DNA from: Nostoc sp. HK-01
GTDB taxonomy: Bacteria; Cyanobacteriota; Cyanobacteriia; Cyanobacteriales; Nostocaceae
Length of the DNA stretch: 64,000 nucleotides
NCBI GenBank assembly: GCA_003990705.1
Contig: AP018320.1
Location: 124,001 to 188,000 of the forward strand
Reading direction: 5' to 3'
The position numbers and the translations under genes are program-made. Position 1 is the first letter of the stretch. Each line of letters starts with the position of its first letter. The notes under the pieces were generated by a model. The model was not told the origin of the DNA. It made no database searches and worked only from the letters and a program-made list of their open reading frames with translations. Of the stretch, positions 1 through 9,300 are shown piece by piece.

Positions 1-248
1 TATTTTTAGAATTTATAGTCAACTAGGTATTTTTGTACTTTTTGTATCTATATTTAATCAATTTGCAAAAATAAAAATAATAGCCAAGCTCTTAACCGCA
101 ATATTGCAAGCATTTAAGTATTTATTTAAAATAATACTTAAAACCAAATTTTTTGTAAAAATTTTATAATGTAAAAACTCTAAATTAATTTATTCATTAA
201 AATAAAAAATGGTATTTGCTCCTGACACCCATGCTTAACAGTAGAGGG

Positions 249-1277
249 TTAATACCGCAATGCTTCAATAAAATTAAGAATATCTTGAGTTACCATTTCA
301 GTATTCATTGGAGATACAATATCTCCAATAATAATATGATTGTAAGGATCTTGGCTTTCATTAATATATATCTTTTTTTTATTATAAGTTGCCAATCGTC
401 TAAATATATCTTCTGATTTTTGAGTATTAGTTACCTGATCAAAGGGTGAAAAAATCATTAACACTGGCTGTCTGATATTTTCAACTTTTGCTTCTCTAGC
501 GATCTTTACTGTTCCCATCATAGGCAAAAGAGCTTCAACAGGATAACTAGTCGTCCAGTATTTCCCCTGTTGTGGATTTATAGGTTCCCAACTTCGATTA
601 GAACCTATAATTATTTTTGCTAGAGTTTTTCCCCAAGGCCATAATAGAACATCACTAATAGGTTGTTTTGGACTAAAATTTGGTGATATTAATACTAATG
701 CCACAACATCATCATTCATATTTTGAACTTCAGATGCTAACCACATAGTAAGTGCTGATCCTGTAGAAAAGCTTATAATTATTACTTTTTCTCCTATTAT
801 TTTGCCTATTTCAACAGCCTCAAAAGTGTCATTTATCCAATCGTTTACCGATGCTTCCGCCAAGGCTTTACCGCCACGACCATGACCTGTTAATCGGGTA
901 AGAAAAAGATTAGCTTTTAAATTTTTAGCAACGTTTTCACACAAAGGATATGTATCCTTTCTAGTTGACGAAAACCCGTGTATGTAAACAATTGCTATCT
1001 TTGTCTTTTGCTTTTTTAAGGGATTTGCCCAAATAATAATTTTTTCACTCCCAGAGGTAATATCATCAAATTTTTGCTCTGATTCTTTTAAAAAATTGTC
1101 TAGTTCTTCAGGCTCTTTAGGTAATTTAACTTTTTTTATAGTTTTATCAATAGGAACTTTAGCTCCAATAAAAAATAGCAAACTCATACAAAATATTAAA
1201 TAAATTATAATTATTGGCAACTTCTTCATCAAGTTATTTTTAGTTAATAAAAAACAAGCAATTCTGAACGTTCTCAT
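249..1277 (-). CDS. Membrane-anchored alpha/beta hydrolase
   Basis: Serine hydrolase of the alpha/beta fold. The sequence shows an oxyanion-type HGF near residue 100, GHGRGG near 131-136, a nucleophile elbow S-F-S-T-G with Ser171, a likely catalytic Asp280 (SPFDQ) and His314 (YNHII). The first position of the usual GxSxG is Ser rather than Gly. A hydrophobic segment at about residues 20-38 is a signal anchor or uncleaved signal, so the catalytic domain probably lies outside the cytoplasmic membrane. A second Met (start 1229, residue 17) sits directly before this segment and may be the true start; neither start has a clear ribosome binding site. The substrate cannot be told; carboxylesterase or lipase-like acylhydrolase are options. 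It is isolated in AT-rich sequence, and nothing shows it belongs to the neighbouring effector locus. Confidence 0.75.
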   Translation of the reverse strand: MRTFRIACFLLTKNNLMKKLPIIIIYLIFCMSLLFFIGAKVPIDKTIKKVKLPKEPEELDNFLKESEQKFDDITSGSEKIIIWANPLKKQKTKIAIVYIHGFSSTRKDTYPLCENVAKNLKANLFLTRLTGHGRGGKALAEASVNDWINDTFEAVEIGKIIGEKVIIISFSTGSALTMWLASEVQNMNDDVVALVLISPNFSPKQPISDVLLWPWGKTLAKIIIGSNRSWEPINPQQGKYWTTSYPVEALLPMMGTVKIAREAKVENIRQPVLMIFSPFDQVTNTQKSEDIFRRLATYNKKKIYINESQDPYNHIIIGDIVSPMNTEMVTQDILNFIEALRY

Positions 1278-1446
1278 ATTTTGTAATGCCCGGCAATAAT
1301 TTTGAGTTAACAGCAGTCTTTTTTTTAGAACGGAAAGGGTCGCTTTTAAGTGCTACTGATTGCTGATTAATAAATATATTCACAGTTTGCATAAGAAAAT
1401 TGCTATTTGTTTAATTTTTTATTCTTTTTATTAACCTATTGATAAA

Positions 1447-1622
1447 GTGACTCGGCTTTACGAGCAGGGTGCGGATGTAGAACGCATTGAGACATATATT
1501 CGGCGGTGGTGGCTGTGGGTGAATTGTGGGGTGTTTTTAGGTTGCACGGGTGGGGTGGTTTGGTGGGTTACTTGGTTAACGCACCCTACAAGATCAGGCG
1601 ATCGCACTCAGGGTAGTTTAAC
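1447..1622 (+). pseudogene. Small gene remnant with basic helix and TM segment
   Basis: A GTG-started frame has a plausible charged amphipathic stretch (RLYEQGADVERIETYIRRWW) and a hydrophobic segment (about residues 26-44). After that it runs into DNA complementary to the end of the DUF4157 gene on the other strand. It looks like the 5' part of a small gene cut off by the arrival of the effector gene, but I cannot name the family. There is no clear ribosome binding site, and it could be spurious. Confidence 0.25.
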
Positions 1623-3623
1623 CCAGTATTTCTTCGCTGTCGCGTCTCGCTTTATCCAATCATTCAGCCCCTTCATTATTGATTTTTTCGCAGCCCCGGA
1701 TAACTTGGCAAATGGCGTATCCTTCGCCGTCGAGTTACACAAGGTATGCGCTGTCATGTATTGATGATGGACTTGGGGAAACTCCCAACCCGCATATTTC
1801 TTCAGTTTTTTCCACGTATCGTGTGATCCCCATCTACCCACCCGTTTTTTCGCCGTCGCTCCTAATGCCAACAGTCCGTCTGTTACATATGCAAATGGCA
1901 TTTCACGCGGATGGGCAACGGGCGGTTGGCATTTGACGTTCTTTGACCCCCTCACATAATCCCTCTCCTTTCCACTCCCCTTTTCTACTACTAAACTTTC
2001 ATCGCAATATCCACACTCGTATTCATATCCATTCTGAGATGCCGTTTCTCCTATAAATGCCGTGTTGCCCGGGACTGGAGCATAAGTACTACTACGTATG
2101 TGTCGAGGGGCGGCACCTGTCCGAGATCTTACCCTCTGTCCTGCTAATTCTTCATCGCACGGCTTTCCTTCGGAGTTATCCAATCCCCCACTGAAAATGC
2201 CTTCTATGTACTTTTTGTAAAACTGCGTCTCAGATATTTTGCCGGATATGTCATTCTTCTCCGTTATAAAAGCTTGCCTTAACAGATCGTCATCCTTGTC
2301 CAATTCGTCATACTCCTCATACCCATTTTCAAGCAACCATTCCATGAAGTGATCAATTGTGAAATCAACATCCCTTTGGATTACATCCGAACTTTTACAA
2401 ACTACTCTCTGTGGAATGAGTTGCCCCCCTCCTCCTCTGCAACAGGGGGTATCGGTAATTCTCTCCTCGCTGCTTGCATGGGAGGAGCTTTTTGATGAGA
2501 ACTTGGTTGGGAAGGGCGATGTCATCACCGCCTCCCCATTCTGTTGCACCACATGAGTCAACTCATGCGCCAACAACTCCTGCCCCCCGCGACTCACCGG
2601 CTCATACGCCCCCTGCCGAAAGAACACGTCCTGCCCCGTCGTAAACGCCTTCGCCTGAATCGACTGATTCAACTGGTCTGCCTGAGAATCCGTATGCACA
2701 CGCACGCCACTAAAATCAGCCCCAAACGCCTGTTCCATCGGTTCTCTGATGTTGTCGGCTATGGGTTGTCCACCACTTCTTGCCCGTTGTATTCCTGCTT
2801 CGACATCGGGTGAGGCTGTCATTCCTCCTATATTCACACGCTGTATCAATGGCAATACTGGGGTGTTCGTTTGTTGGTCGAATGTGGGCGCTTGCTCTTC
2901 TCCAGGCTCTCGAATGCTCATCTTCATTTGCAGCCGTGGGGTTTCATGGACTGGTTGATCTTCGGGTCGATGTATTGACATTCTCGCCAACCAGGGATTT
3001 GCTTTTACTAAACTGGTTTCTGCAAGTTTTCTCTGTACATCCTGATTGTCCGTTGAGTTAATTCTTTGAACGACATCTTTAGCAACCCGATCTGCTTCTT
3101 GCTCGTATTTGTCCCCAGGTTGCCCTATCGTCAACTTCATTTGCAGACGTGGGGGTGCTGGAATCGGTTGAAGTGGCAGTCGCTCTATGGACATTCTCGA
3201 TAAAAAATTCGGACTGGCGTTCGCTTGCACTTGCTCTTCAACAGATTTCCCCTGTTCCTCACCCATTTGGCTGTTGTCGTCCTCATGCCCCATCAGCTTC
3301 ATTTGCAGACGTGGGGGAGATGTATCTGGTTGATATAGTGGTTGATAATTTTCCTTACCTCCACCCATGCCCAACTTCATTTGGATGCCTGGGCGCGGAA
3401 GTGGTGGTGCATCTTCAGGTCTTGTTACTGCTATACGCGACAACAAAGATTTACTATCAATATTGCTTGACTTTGGAGCTAATTCTTGATTTTGAATTAC
3501 ATCACTTTCACTCAAGTTTTGTTGAGGTACAGATTCTTCAACTTTGAATGGACGTGGTGCAAATGGGTTTCTTGCAGATGAATTAGTCGTTGATTTACCG
3601 TTTCTTTGAATTCTTGAGTACAT
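1608..3623 (-). CDS. DUF4157 polymorphic effector with HNH-like C-terminus
   Basis: A 671-residue modular protein. Residues about 60-240 carry four spaced QMK(L/M) repeats (81, 107, 161, 232) and three LxR(M/I) motifs (61, 141, 212), the long repetitive leader typical of cyanobacterial DUF4157 proteins. Residues about 283-362 form the DUF4157 domain with the zinc-peptidase-like HELTH motif at 353-357. The C-terminal third (about 410-671) is variable. It has a CxxC pair (537-540) and a later HHQYMTAHTLCN segment (619-630), which resembles a treble-clef HNH nuclease. DUF4157 proteins are known as cargo of extracellular contractile injection systems or related secreted toxins; the nuclease activity here is inferred. 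No injection-system structural genes are in the window. A LuxR-type response regulator lies immediately upstream on the same strand, with a 105-bp gap. No immunity gene is obvious. Confidence 0.8.
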   Translation of the reverse strand: MYSRIQRNGKSTTNSSARNPFAPRPFKVEESVPQQNLSESDVIQNQELAPKSSNIDSKSLLSRIAVTRPEDAPPLPRPGIQMKLGMGGGKENYQPLYQPDTSPPRLQMKLMGHEDDNSQMGEEQGKSVEEQVQANASPNFLSRMSIERLPLQPIPAPPRLQMKLTIGQPGDKYEQEADRVAKDVVQRINSTDNQDVQRKLAETSLVKANPWLARMSIHRPEDQPVHETPRLQMKMSIREPGEEQAPTFDQQTNTPVLPLIQRVNIGGMTASPDVEAGIQRARSGGQPIADNIREPMEQAFGADFSGVRVHTDSQADQLNQSIQAKAFTTGQDVFFRQGAYEPVSRGGQELLAHELTHVVQQNGEAVMTSPFPTKFSSKSSSHASSEERITDTPCCRGGGGQLIPQRVVCKSSDVIQRDVDFTIDHFMEWLLENGYEEYDELDKDDDLLRQAFITEKNDISGKISETQFYKKYIEGIFSGGLDNSEGKPCDEELAGQRVRSRTGAAPRHIRSSTYAPVPGNTAFIGETASQNGYEYECGYCDESLVVEKGSGKERDYVRGSKNVKCQPPVAHPREMPFAYVTDGLLALGATAKKRVGRWGSHDTWKKLKKYAGWEFPQVHHQYMTAHTLCNSTAKDTPFAKLSGAAKKSIMKGLNDWIKRDATAKKYWVKLP

Positions 3624-3728
3624 AATTGGTTTCCTACAATGGGTATTTGTGAATATTGAATTTCAGAATTTATGCAAGCAGGTAATGAGGCTAATTTAAT
3701 TGAGTATGGAAATAATAATCGGAGCATT

Positions 3729-4409
3729 TCATGGGCAAACCAACCCTGATTTAAGAGCTTGCACGATTGCTTGGGTACGACTGGTTACTCCTAGCTTTTT
3801 AAAAATGTTCGTGAGATGAGCTTTGACTGTTGCAACCGTAATATAAAGGTGTTTGGCAATCTGTTCATTGGGTTCTCCTTGTACTAACCAGTTCAATATT
3901 TCCTGCTCTTGTTTAGTTAAATCAATTTTGCTATTGGAGGTTAACGAATTTCCTGAGTAGTATTGGAATAATCGGATGAAATCAGTTGCTACTTCTGGTG
4001 GTAAATAAACTTTATTTTGAATAATAGTCATAATTCCTTCACATAATTGAGTGGCTAATTTGTCTTTTAATATGTAGCCCCATGCACCTGCTTGCATGGC
4101 ACAATATATATACTCATCTTGTTGGTATGCTGACAAAATTAAGCATTTGCCAGCGTAAGATGACTTTTTCAGGTGTTGTAAAACTCTAATTCCATCCTCT
4201 GGAGGCAATTCCAAATCAAGTAATATTAACGTTGGATGTTGTTCTCTACTCAACTTAATGGCTTGCTCAACAGTAGACGCTTCCCCAATAATGTTAAACT
4301 TTACTGAACTGCTAATATTGTAGAAATTTAAAAGTGTACGGACTCCTTGACGAAATTGAGGCTGGTTATCCACAAGTAAGATAGAAACAAACTCTGTTTT
4401 ATGGTTCAT
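3729..4409 (-). CDS. NarL/FixJ-type response regulator
   Basis: Two-domain regulator of 226 residues. The receiver domain shows the acidic residue Asp14, phosphoacceptor Asp65 (LILLDLELP), Ser93 in place of the usual Thr/Ser switch, and Lys115 in GYILKD. The C-terminal LuxR-type helix-turn-helix (about 160-225) contains LTKQEQEILNWLVQG and VATVKAHLTNIFKKLGV. Such proteins bind DNA as dimers after phosphorylation by a sensor kinase. No cognate kinase is in the window. It is co-directional with the DUF4157 effector just downstream and is its best candidate regulator or operon partner, although the 105-bp gap leaves room for a separate promoter. Confidence 0.9.
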   Translation of the reverse strand: MNHKTEFVSILLVDNQPQFRQGVRTLLNFYNISSSVKFNIIGEASTVEQAIKLSREQHPTLILLDLELPPEDGIRVLQHLKKSSYAGKCLILSAYQQDEYIYCAMQAGAWGYILKDKLATQLCEGIMTIIQNKVYLPPEVATDFIRLFQYYSGNSLTSNSKIDLTKQEQEILNWLVQGEPNEQIAKHLYITVATVKAHLTNIFKKLGVTSRTQAIVQALKSGLVCP

Positions 4410-4955
4410 AATTATTTGTTTATCAGATATTCAATAAACTGTTTAATAGCCGCAAAGGCTTGATTTTACAGTTTAAGCATCTAGCAATAATTAGCAAAAA
4501 TACTAATCATATTGATGGCAATTCTCTTGCTTTGCTCAATATTGATTAACTGATGTCTCGTTTTTACAAATATCAATACCTAGGTACAGCTTGTACTTTA
4601 CCTATGGTCTTCTATCGATTTAATAAAATCGGGATTATGTTTGCAACGAATAGTGCCTAAACGTTGAAGCGATGTTTTAAAGAATCGCTACTTACATAAA
4701 TGTTTAGTTTTAAGAGTTTATCAAAACCCAACTAATCACCTTGGAGCATTTATACTCGTTTAGGTTAAACAAGTTGCACTAAAACTTTAAAATTGCAGAA
4801 CAGCTTTAAAATGAATATTAGCAGTCTCAGTAGATTTACGATAGTAGTTCAGCTTAAATGAATTACAACTTTTTATTAACTAAATGCTTGCTCTCTATCC
4901 TTGACCCTTGCAGGTGGGACATTTACTTTAAGTCTGCAAAGCTGCGCGATCTCTT
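4410..4955. other. Non-coding stretch upstream of the response regulator
   Basis: About 550 bp of AT-rich DNA with no convincing frame. It probably holds the promoter of the minus-strand response regulator, but I see no clear -10/-35 pair or operator. Confidence 0.4.
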
Positions 4956-5470
4956 CTATAGCTTCCCACCCGGAAACCGCCGCATCATCTCCCGCAACTC
5001 AACAGCCTCCCCATCCGGTGTATAAACCACATTACACGACATCGCCAGCACAATCCGCTGCCGCCTTGCCCACTCGAACCAAGCACTAATATCTGCGGTA
5101 ACGGTATTCTTCCCTTTAATCCCACTCTTGCAGGAATTGATAAACAGTCCAGTTGGGTTATCACACCACCCTTCTGCGATGTCTACGACAAGCCGCAAAG
5201 CGTCTACGCATCCTTCACCCTAGTGATCGCACCTTGCACATTCTCCCAATGCTTCTTGACTACTCCCAAACAAGGCTGAGGATTGATCCGCAAACGCCTC
5301 AACTCGTTACAAATCTCCGCAATTTCCTGCTTAGGCGCATTAAAATCAGCTTTAGCCGCCGCCTCGGAAAGTTCGTCCTCATGATGGTCTTCCTCGTTAG
5401 TTGAGTAGTCCTGTTCTTGTTCATCAACGAAGTGAGAAATCTGGGGTTGCTCTGGCTCTGGGGTAATGCA
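4956..5470 (-). pseudogene. Decayed C-terminal copy of the Rep-like gene at 15.9-17.0 kb
   Basis: Two minus-strand frames together match the C-terminal half of the protein at 15939-16991. The upstream frame has PEPEQPQISHFVDEQEQDYST (compare PESESPEITHFVENIEQDNST) and ends in GAITRVKDA (compare GAIAYLKEA). The downstream frame ends in AWFEWARRQRIVLAMS...VVYTPDGEAVELREMMRRFPGG, almost identical to the intact copy. The break falls at a 35-bp small dispersed repeat (5176-5210). The N-terminal winged-helix half is missing. This is a truncated, repeat-disrupted paralogue, presumably the relic of another plasmid backbone. Confidence 0.85.
5176..5210. repeat. Small dispersed repeat (copy 1)
   Basis: A 35-bp segment nearly identical to 61175-61210; one base is missing and one is changed. 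It lies exactly where the Rep-like pseudogene loses its frame, so it appears to be a mobile miniature repeat of the kind described in Nostoc genomes. The core GACAAGCCGC(A/G)AAGCGTC has partial dyad symmetry. Confidence 0.8.
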
Positions 5471-5522
5471 GATATGCCACCTGAATTTTCTAATCAAACT
5501 GGGCATCTTAAGAATAGTTGTA

Positions 5523-5888
5523 ATGCCCATGACTATGAAAATCTTGAATTTCCTAAAACCAAAACCAGCTCAACCGACGATTGAAAGCTATGGACAAACG
5601 GGAAGTGGATTAGAGCTTGTCCAGATTCAGCCGATTATGGAATGGCTATTCGCCAGTTTGCTGAATGCAGGGTATTATGGCAAGTCGCATATCATTTGGC
5701 ACAACAGCGATCAACTAGAGCCGAGTTTAGAGCAAATTTTGAAAAAAGCAATGCACCGGGGTGAGCCAGTTTTTCTTTATCGTTGTGGCACAAGGGTATC
5801 GCCATTACCTGAAGCATACTATTGGCGAATGATGGGCGAATATCCTTCAATGCGAATGTATCAACTCGAAGTTAGGGATGGCGAATGA
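5523..5888 (+). CDS. Hypothetical protein, about 121 residues
   Basis: Unrecognised soluble protein. Three in-frame ATGs (5523, 5529, 5535) precede KILNFLKPK; I take the first. Features are a short basic, proline-containing start and then a mixed alpha/beta composition with TIESYGQTGSGLELVQIQPIMEWLF and a C-terminal MYQLEVRDGE. There is no signal peptide or membrane segment. It lies alone between the Rep-like relic and the giant coiled-coil gene, with about 490 bp of non-coding DNA after it. Coding is likely from the composition, but no function can be given. Confidence 0.5.
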   Translation: MPMTMKILNFLKPKPAQPTIESYGQTGSGLELVQIQPIMEWLFASLLNAGYYGKSHIIWHNSDQLEPSLEQILKKAMHRGEPVFLYRCGTRVSPLPEAYYWRMMGEYPSMRMYQLEVRDGE

Positions 5889-6382
5889 TTGGCTGGCTTG
5901 GGCAAATGTACAGTGACCAATTAAATGACGTTGAGACAAATTCGTGTCATCGAGTTAAGCCTTAACCACTTTAGGCTTGCAACAAAGCCGTATTGATATA
6001 GCTTGCAAGTTTCTACTGCTACTTTTAAGCTTAATGCTCTTTGAGTGCAAGCTTTACATCCTTTAATCCATGTTTTGGTTGATTAATATTAATTTTTCAT
6101 AACCCATTTTGAATAATAGAAAATAGATTATAAAGAATTTATTGATTTTATAATTTTGTATATTTAGCTTCCAAAATTTCTATTTAAAAAAGCAGAAAAT
6201 CAAAAAAACATAAGCTATTGATGCTGCAAAGCTTATTTAATAATGGCTATTTTTTAAGTATAGCTAAATCGTGGTAACAATTGTTATGTCATTATTGGGA
6301 ATAGTACCACGGGTTTATGCTAAATTTTAACTCTTAGGGTTAATAGTCATTAAACTTATTCAATTATAACAAGGTGCCAATT
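5889..6382. other. AT-rich leader of the giant gene
   Basis: About 490 bp without a credible frame, very AT-rich between 6090 and 6370. It presumably contains the promoter for the 6.4-kb gene that follows. AAGGTG at 6371-6376 lies 6 bases before the ATG at 6383 and sets that start. Confidence 0.4.
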
Positions 6383-9300
6383 ATGGAAATAACAAAGATT
6401 TTTTCGGAAGCTATTAAGAAAAGAAATGTGAACTCACAAAAAGAAATTGAGCGTGATTTAACTTTTTTACTGACATTAGTTGTAGATCAAGCAAAGTTTA
6501 CGCAAGAAGTAAAAGAATTGTTAACAGGCGATACTCTATCATTAGATTTTTTAAATAAGATTCAAAAATTATCACAAACATCACCTCCCCTTAAATTTGG
6601 GCCAGTATTAGCTACACAAGCTGCTGCTGCGGAGCGGCTTGCTTTATCTGTCAAACTTGATCTGAACAAATGGCAAACAGAAGTTAAAATTTTCGTTGAA
6701 AATTCTAATAGTGATTTACTAGAAATATTTAATGTTGCTAGGCAAACACAAGATTATTTAGATGAGACAACACTAAATGGAACTCGTTGGTCACGAGAAG
6801 CCGTCCCTGCTTTTCTACAGAAAACTCTAGAAAACTCATCAGTTTTATCGGATATAACTATTGCATCTACTGGAGGAGAGCTTCCAGCAAACTGGAGAAA
6901 TGTAGAAAGTTGGATAGAACACTGGGCTAAATTCCGGAAAAAATCTCCTAAAAGTAACCCTGGAGGAGATGGATTTTTTGAACCTCAACATTCTGGCTAC
7001 CAAGTTGCAGCAATACATCCTTTAACACTAAGGGTTTTAAGACAATCATTCCTCAATCAATTAAATAGAGATGGTTCTCAAGAAGATATCAAAGCTTTTT
7101 GCCAGTGGTTACTAGAGAGTACATTTGATAGAATATTATTAACTAATATTAAGCTAGAATCAGTTTTCGCCGCAGGTTCACTGATTTTAACCTTAGCCCA
7201 ACAACAAGGTGTGGTTATTCTAGAAGATGGGCAATTAAATGTTCCAGAAGCTGCTGCCTTTTGGGGGGATTTAAGTGAAAGAGTTCTTCAAACTATTGTT
7301 AACAATAGCCAAAACATCAAAGGGGTTCCCGCCTTTTGGGAAAATGCACAAGTTCAAATTCGCCAGATACTATACTCTTGCCCAGAATGGCACTTCACCC
7401 CTTTAATCACTAATTTAAGAAATAGGGCTTCTAAGCTTTTAGGAGAGCAGTTAGAAAGCCTTAAATCAGTAGTTTTAAGCGATACTTTTAAAATTACAGA
7501 GGAAAATTTTTCTCCCCAATTAGAACTATTTTCTCAGAATATCTTGCCAGAACTTCGTTCTAATAATCCCATTGATACTAATGTTAGTAAAGCACCAGAT
7601 AGACAAGAATATTTCAATAAATTAGATAGCTTTAATAATCAAATCGTTGATATTAGTAGCTTTGATTCAGTTATTCAAGGAATTTCGGCTAATGCTCATC
7701 AAGCAAGAGTGGCATTTGAACAAAGACTGGCAAGTCCTTTAGCACAAACTGCCTTACCTGCCTTGGCTACTTCTAGTTTTGAGCAACCCAATCGCCTAAA
7801 TTTAGCCTTAACAACCTACCTACGCCAACAAATTTCTCAGATATTCTTAAATTCCAAATTAGTTCACTCTAACAAAGAGATTCAAGAATCGCTTGCTAGT
7901 CAATCTGCTTGGAAAAATACAATCAACCAAACAGGTAAAACCGATGAGGAAGTATTATTTAATTGGTCTAAGTTAAGCATCTGGGATGGTTTACGAGGAA
8001 GGCTGTCCCAAAAATCCAATAATGAGGGAGATCAAAATATTACTGTCTATTTGAGTAGGCAACTACCGGAATGGCTGAATCAGGCTGTTGATCTCCCTAA
8101 AGGTCTCGATTTGAATGCAATCAGACCAACTTTAGCAGAGTTCGCACATCTGGGAGTAAGCATCCAGGATGGAACATATAGTAAATTAGCAGATCGGCTT
8201 GAGAAGCTCTTAGAGAAGCCCTTAGATGATAATCTTGATGCTGCGCCTGCGCTTGCGCTCAAAGCTCTTCTTGCTGCTATGAGGTTAGATTTAGGGCTAA
8301 CAGCGATCGCTGTTGGATTGGCTCCTGGTCAAGCATTTGAGCAATTTGGTTCACCAAACACAGAAAATTTAACAAAATTTGCAGGCTGGATTAGCCTAGC
8401 AATAGAGTCTAATAATACATGGGAGTCTTGTGCTGGCATGAATGCGTTAATTTTATTAGCGCGTTTATCTGAAGTGACGGGAGATATTTTGATTGGGAGT
8501 ACTATTCGGACAGTTATGCCATCGAAAGCAGTTCGTGCTTCACGATTAGTATTTCAATCGGTTGAAAAACTGTTCTCTAGTGGTACAAAAGGATCAGGGT
8601 TAGCTTTGGCCTTCGCCGCTTTTGATTTAATAAGATACACACGAGCATCTTTATTGTTTGATACTCCAGATAATTTGATTCCTGTTTGGATACCAGGATC
8701 AGTTTCAGAATATCTTGACAAACTCACAAATCGATGGGGTAGTGAAACTCAGACTCAGATCCAAACAATGATAGCTGAAGGCGGAATTGGGCTGAAAATA
8801 TTTCTATTGTCGTTGCTGCAAATAAAACTAGACGAGTTGAACTGGGAATGCCAATTGATTGTGCAACCTCTACGACGCAATGCTGTAGGCGAAGAAGCTA
8901 ACCTTAAACATAATATAATACTTAAACAGGTAAATGACTTGCAAAAAGCAGTCCGGTTTGTCTTCTGCCGAGAACAACTTTTGCTTAATGATTTGCCTGA
9001 AGTCATCAGTGAGATTAAACCCTGGTGGCAGGTAGGTTATTGGCTAACTTCATCAGAATTTCTGAAGAATACACAATTAAACCCTATTAAAATAGTTAGC
9101 TCCGTATTAGCATCAGACCTCGAAAAACAGGTTATTCCCGCTGAAATTAAAGCTTTTCTTGGGGATATCTCTGTAAACGCGACTGTTATTTCAGTACTAC
9201 AACGGCAGCGTTGGTTGATTACTGTTTCGCAAAGGAACGAAACTTATTTAATCGAACAAAATGAGTCCGCAGACAATTTGCTAATTTATTATATTAATGC

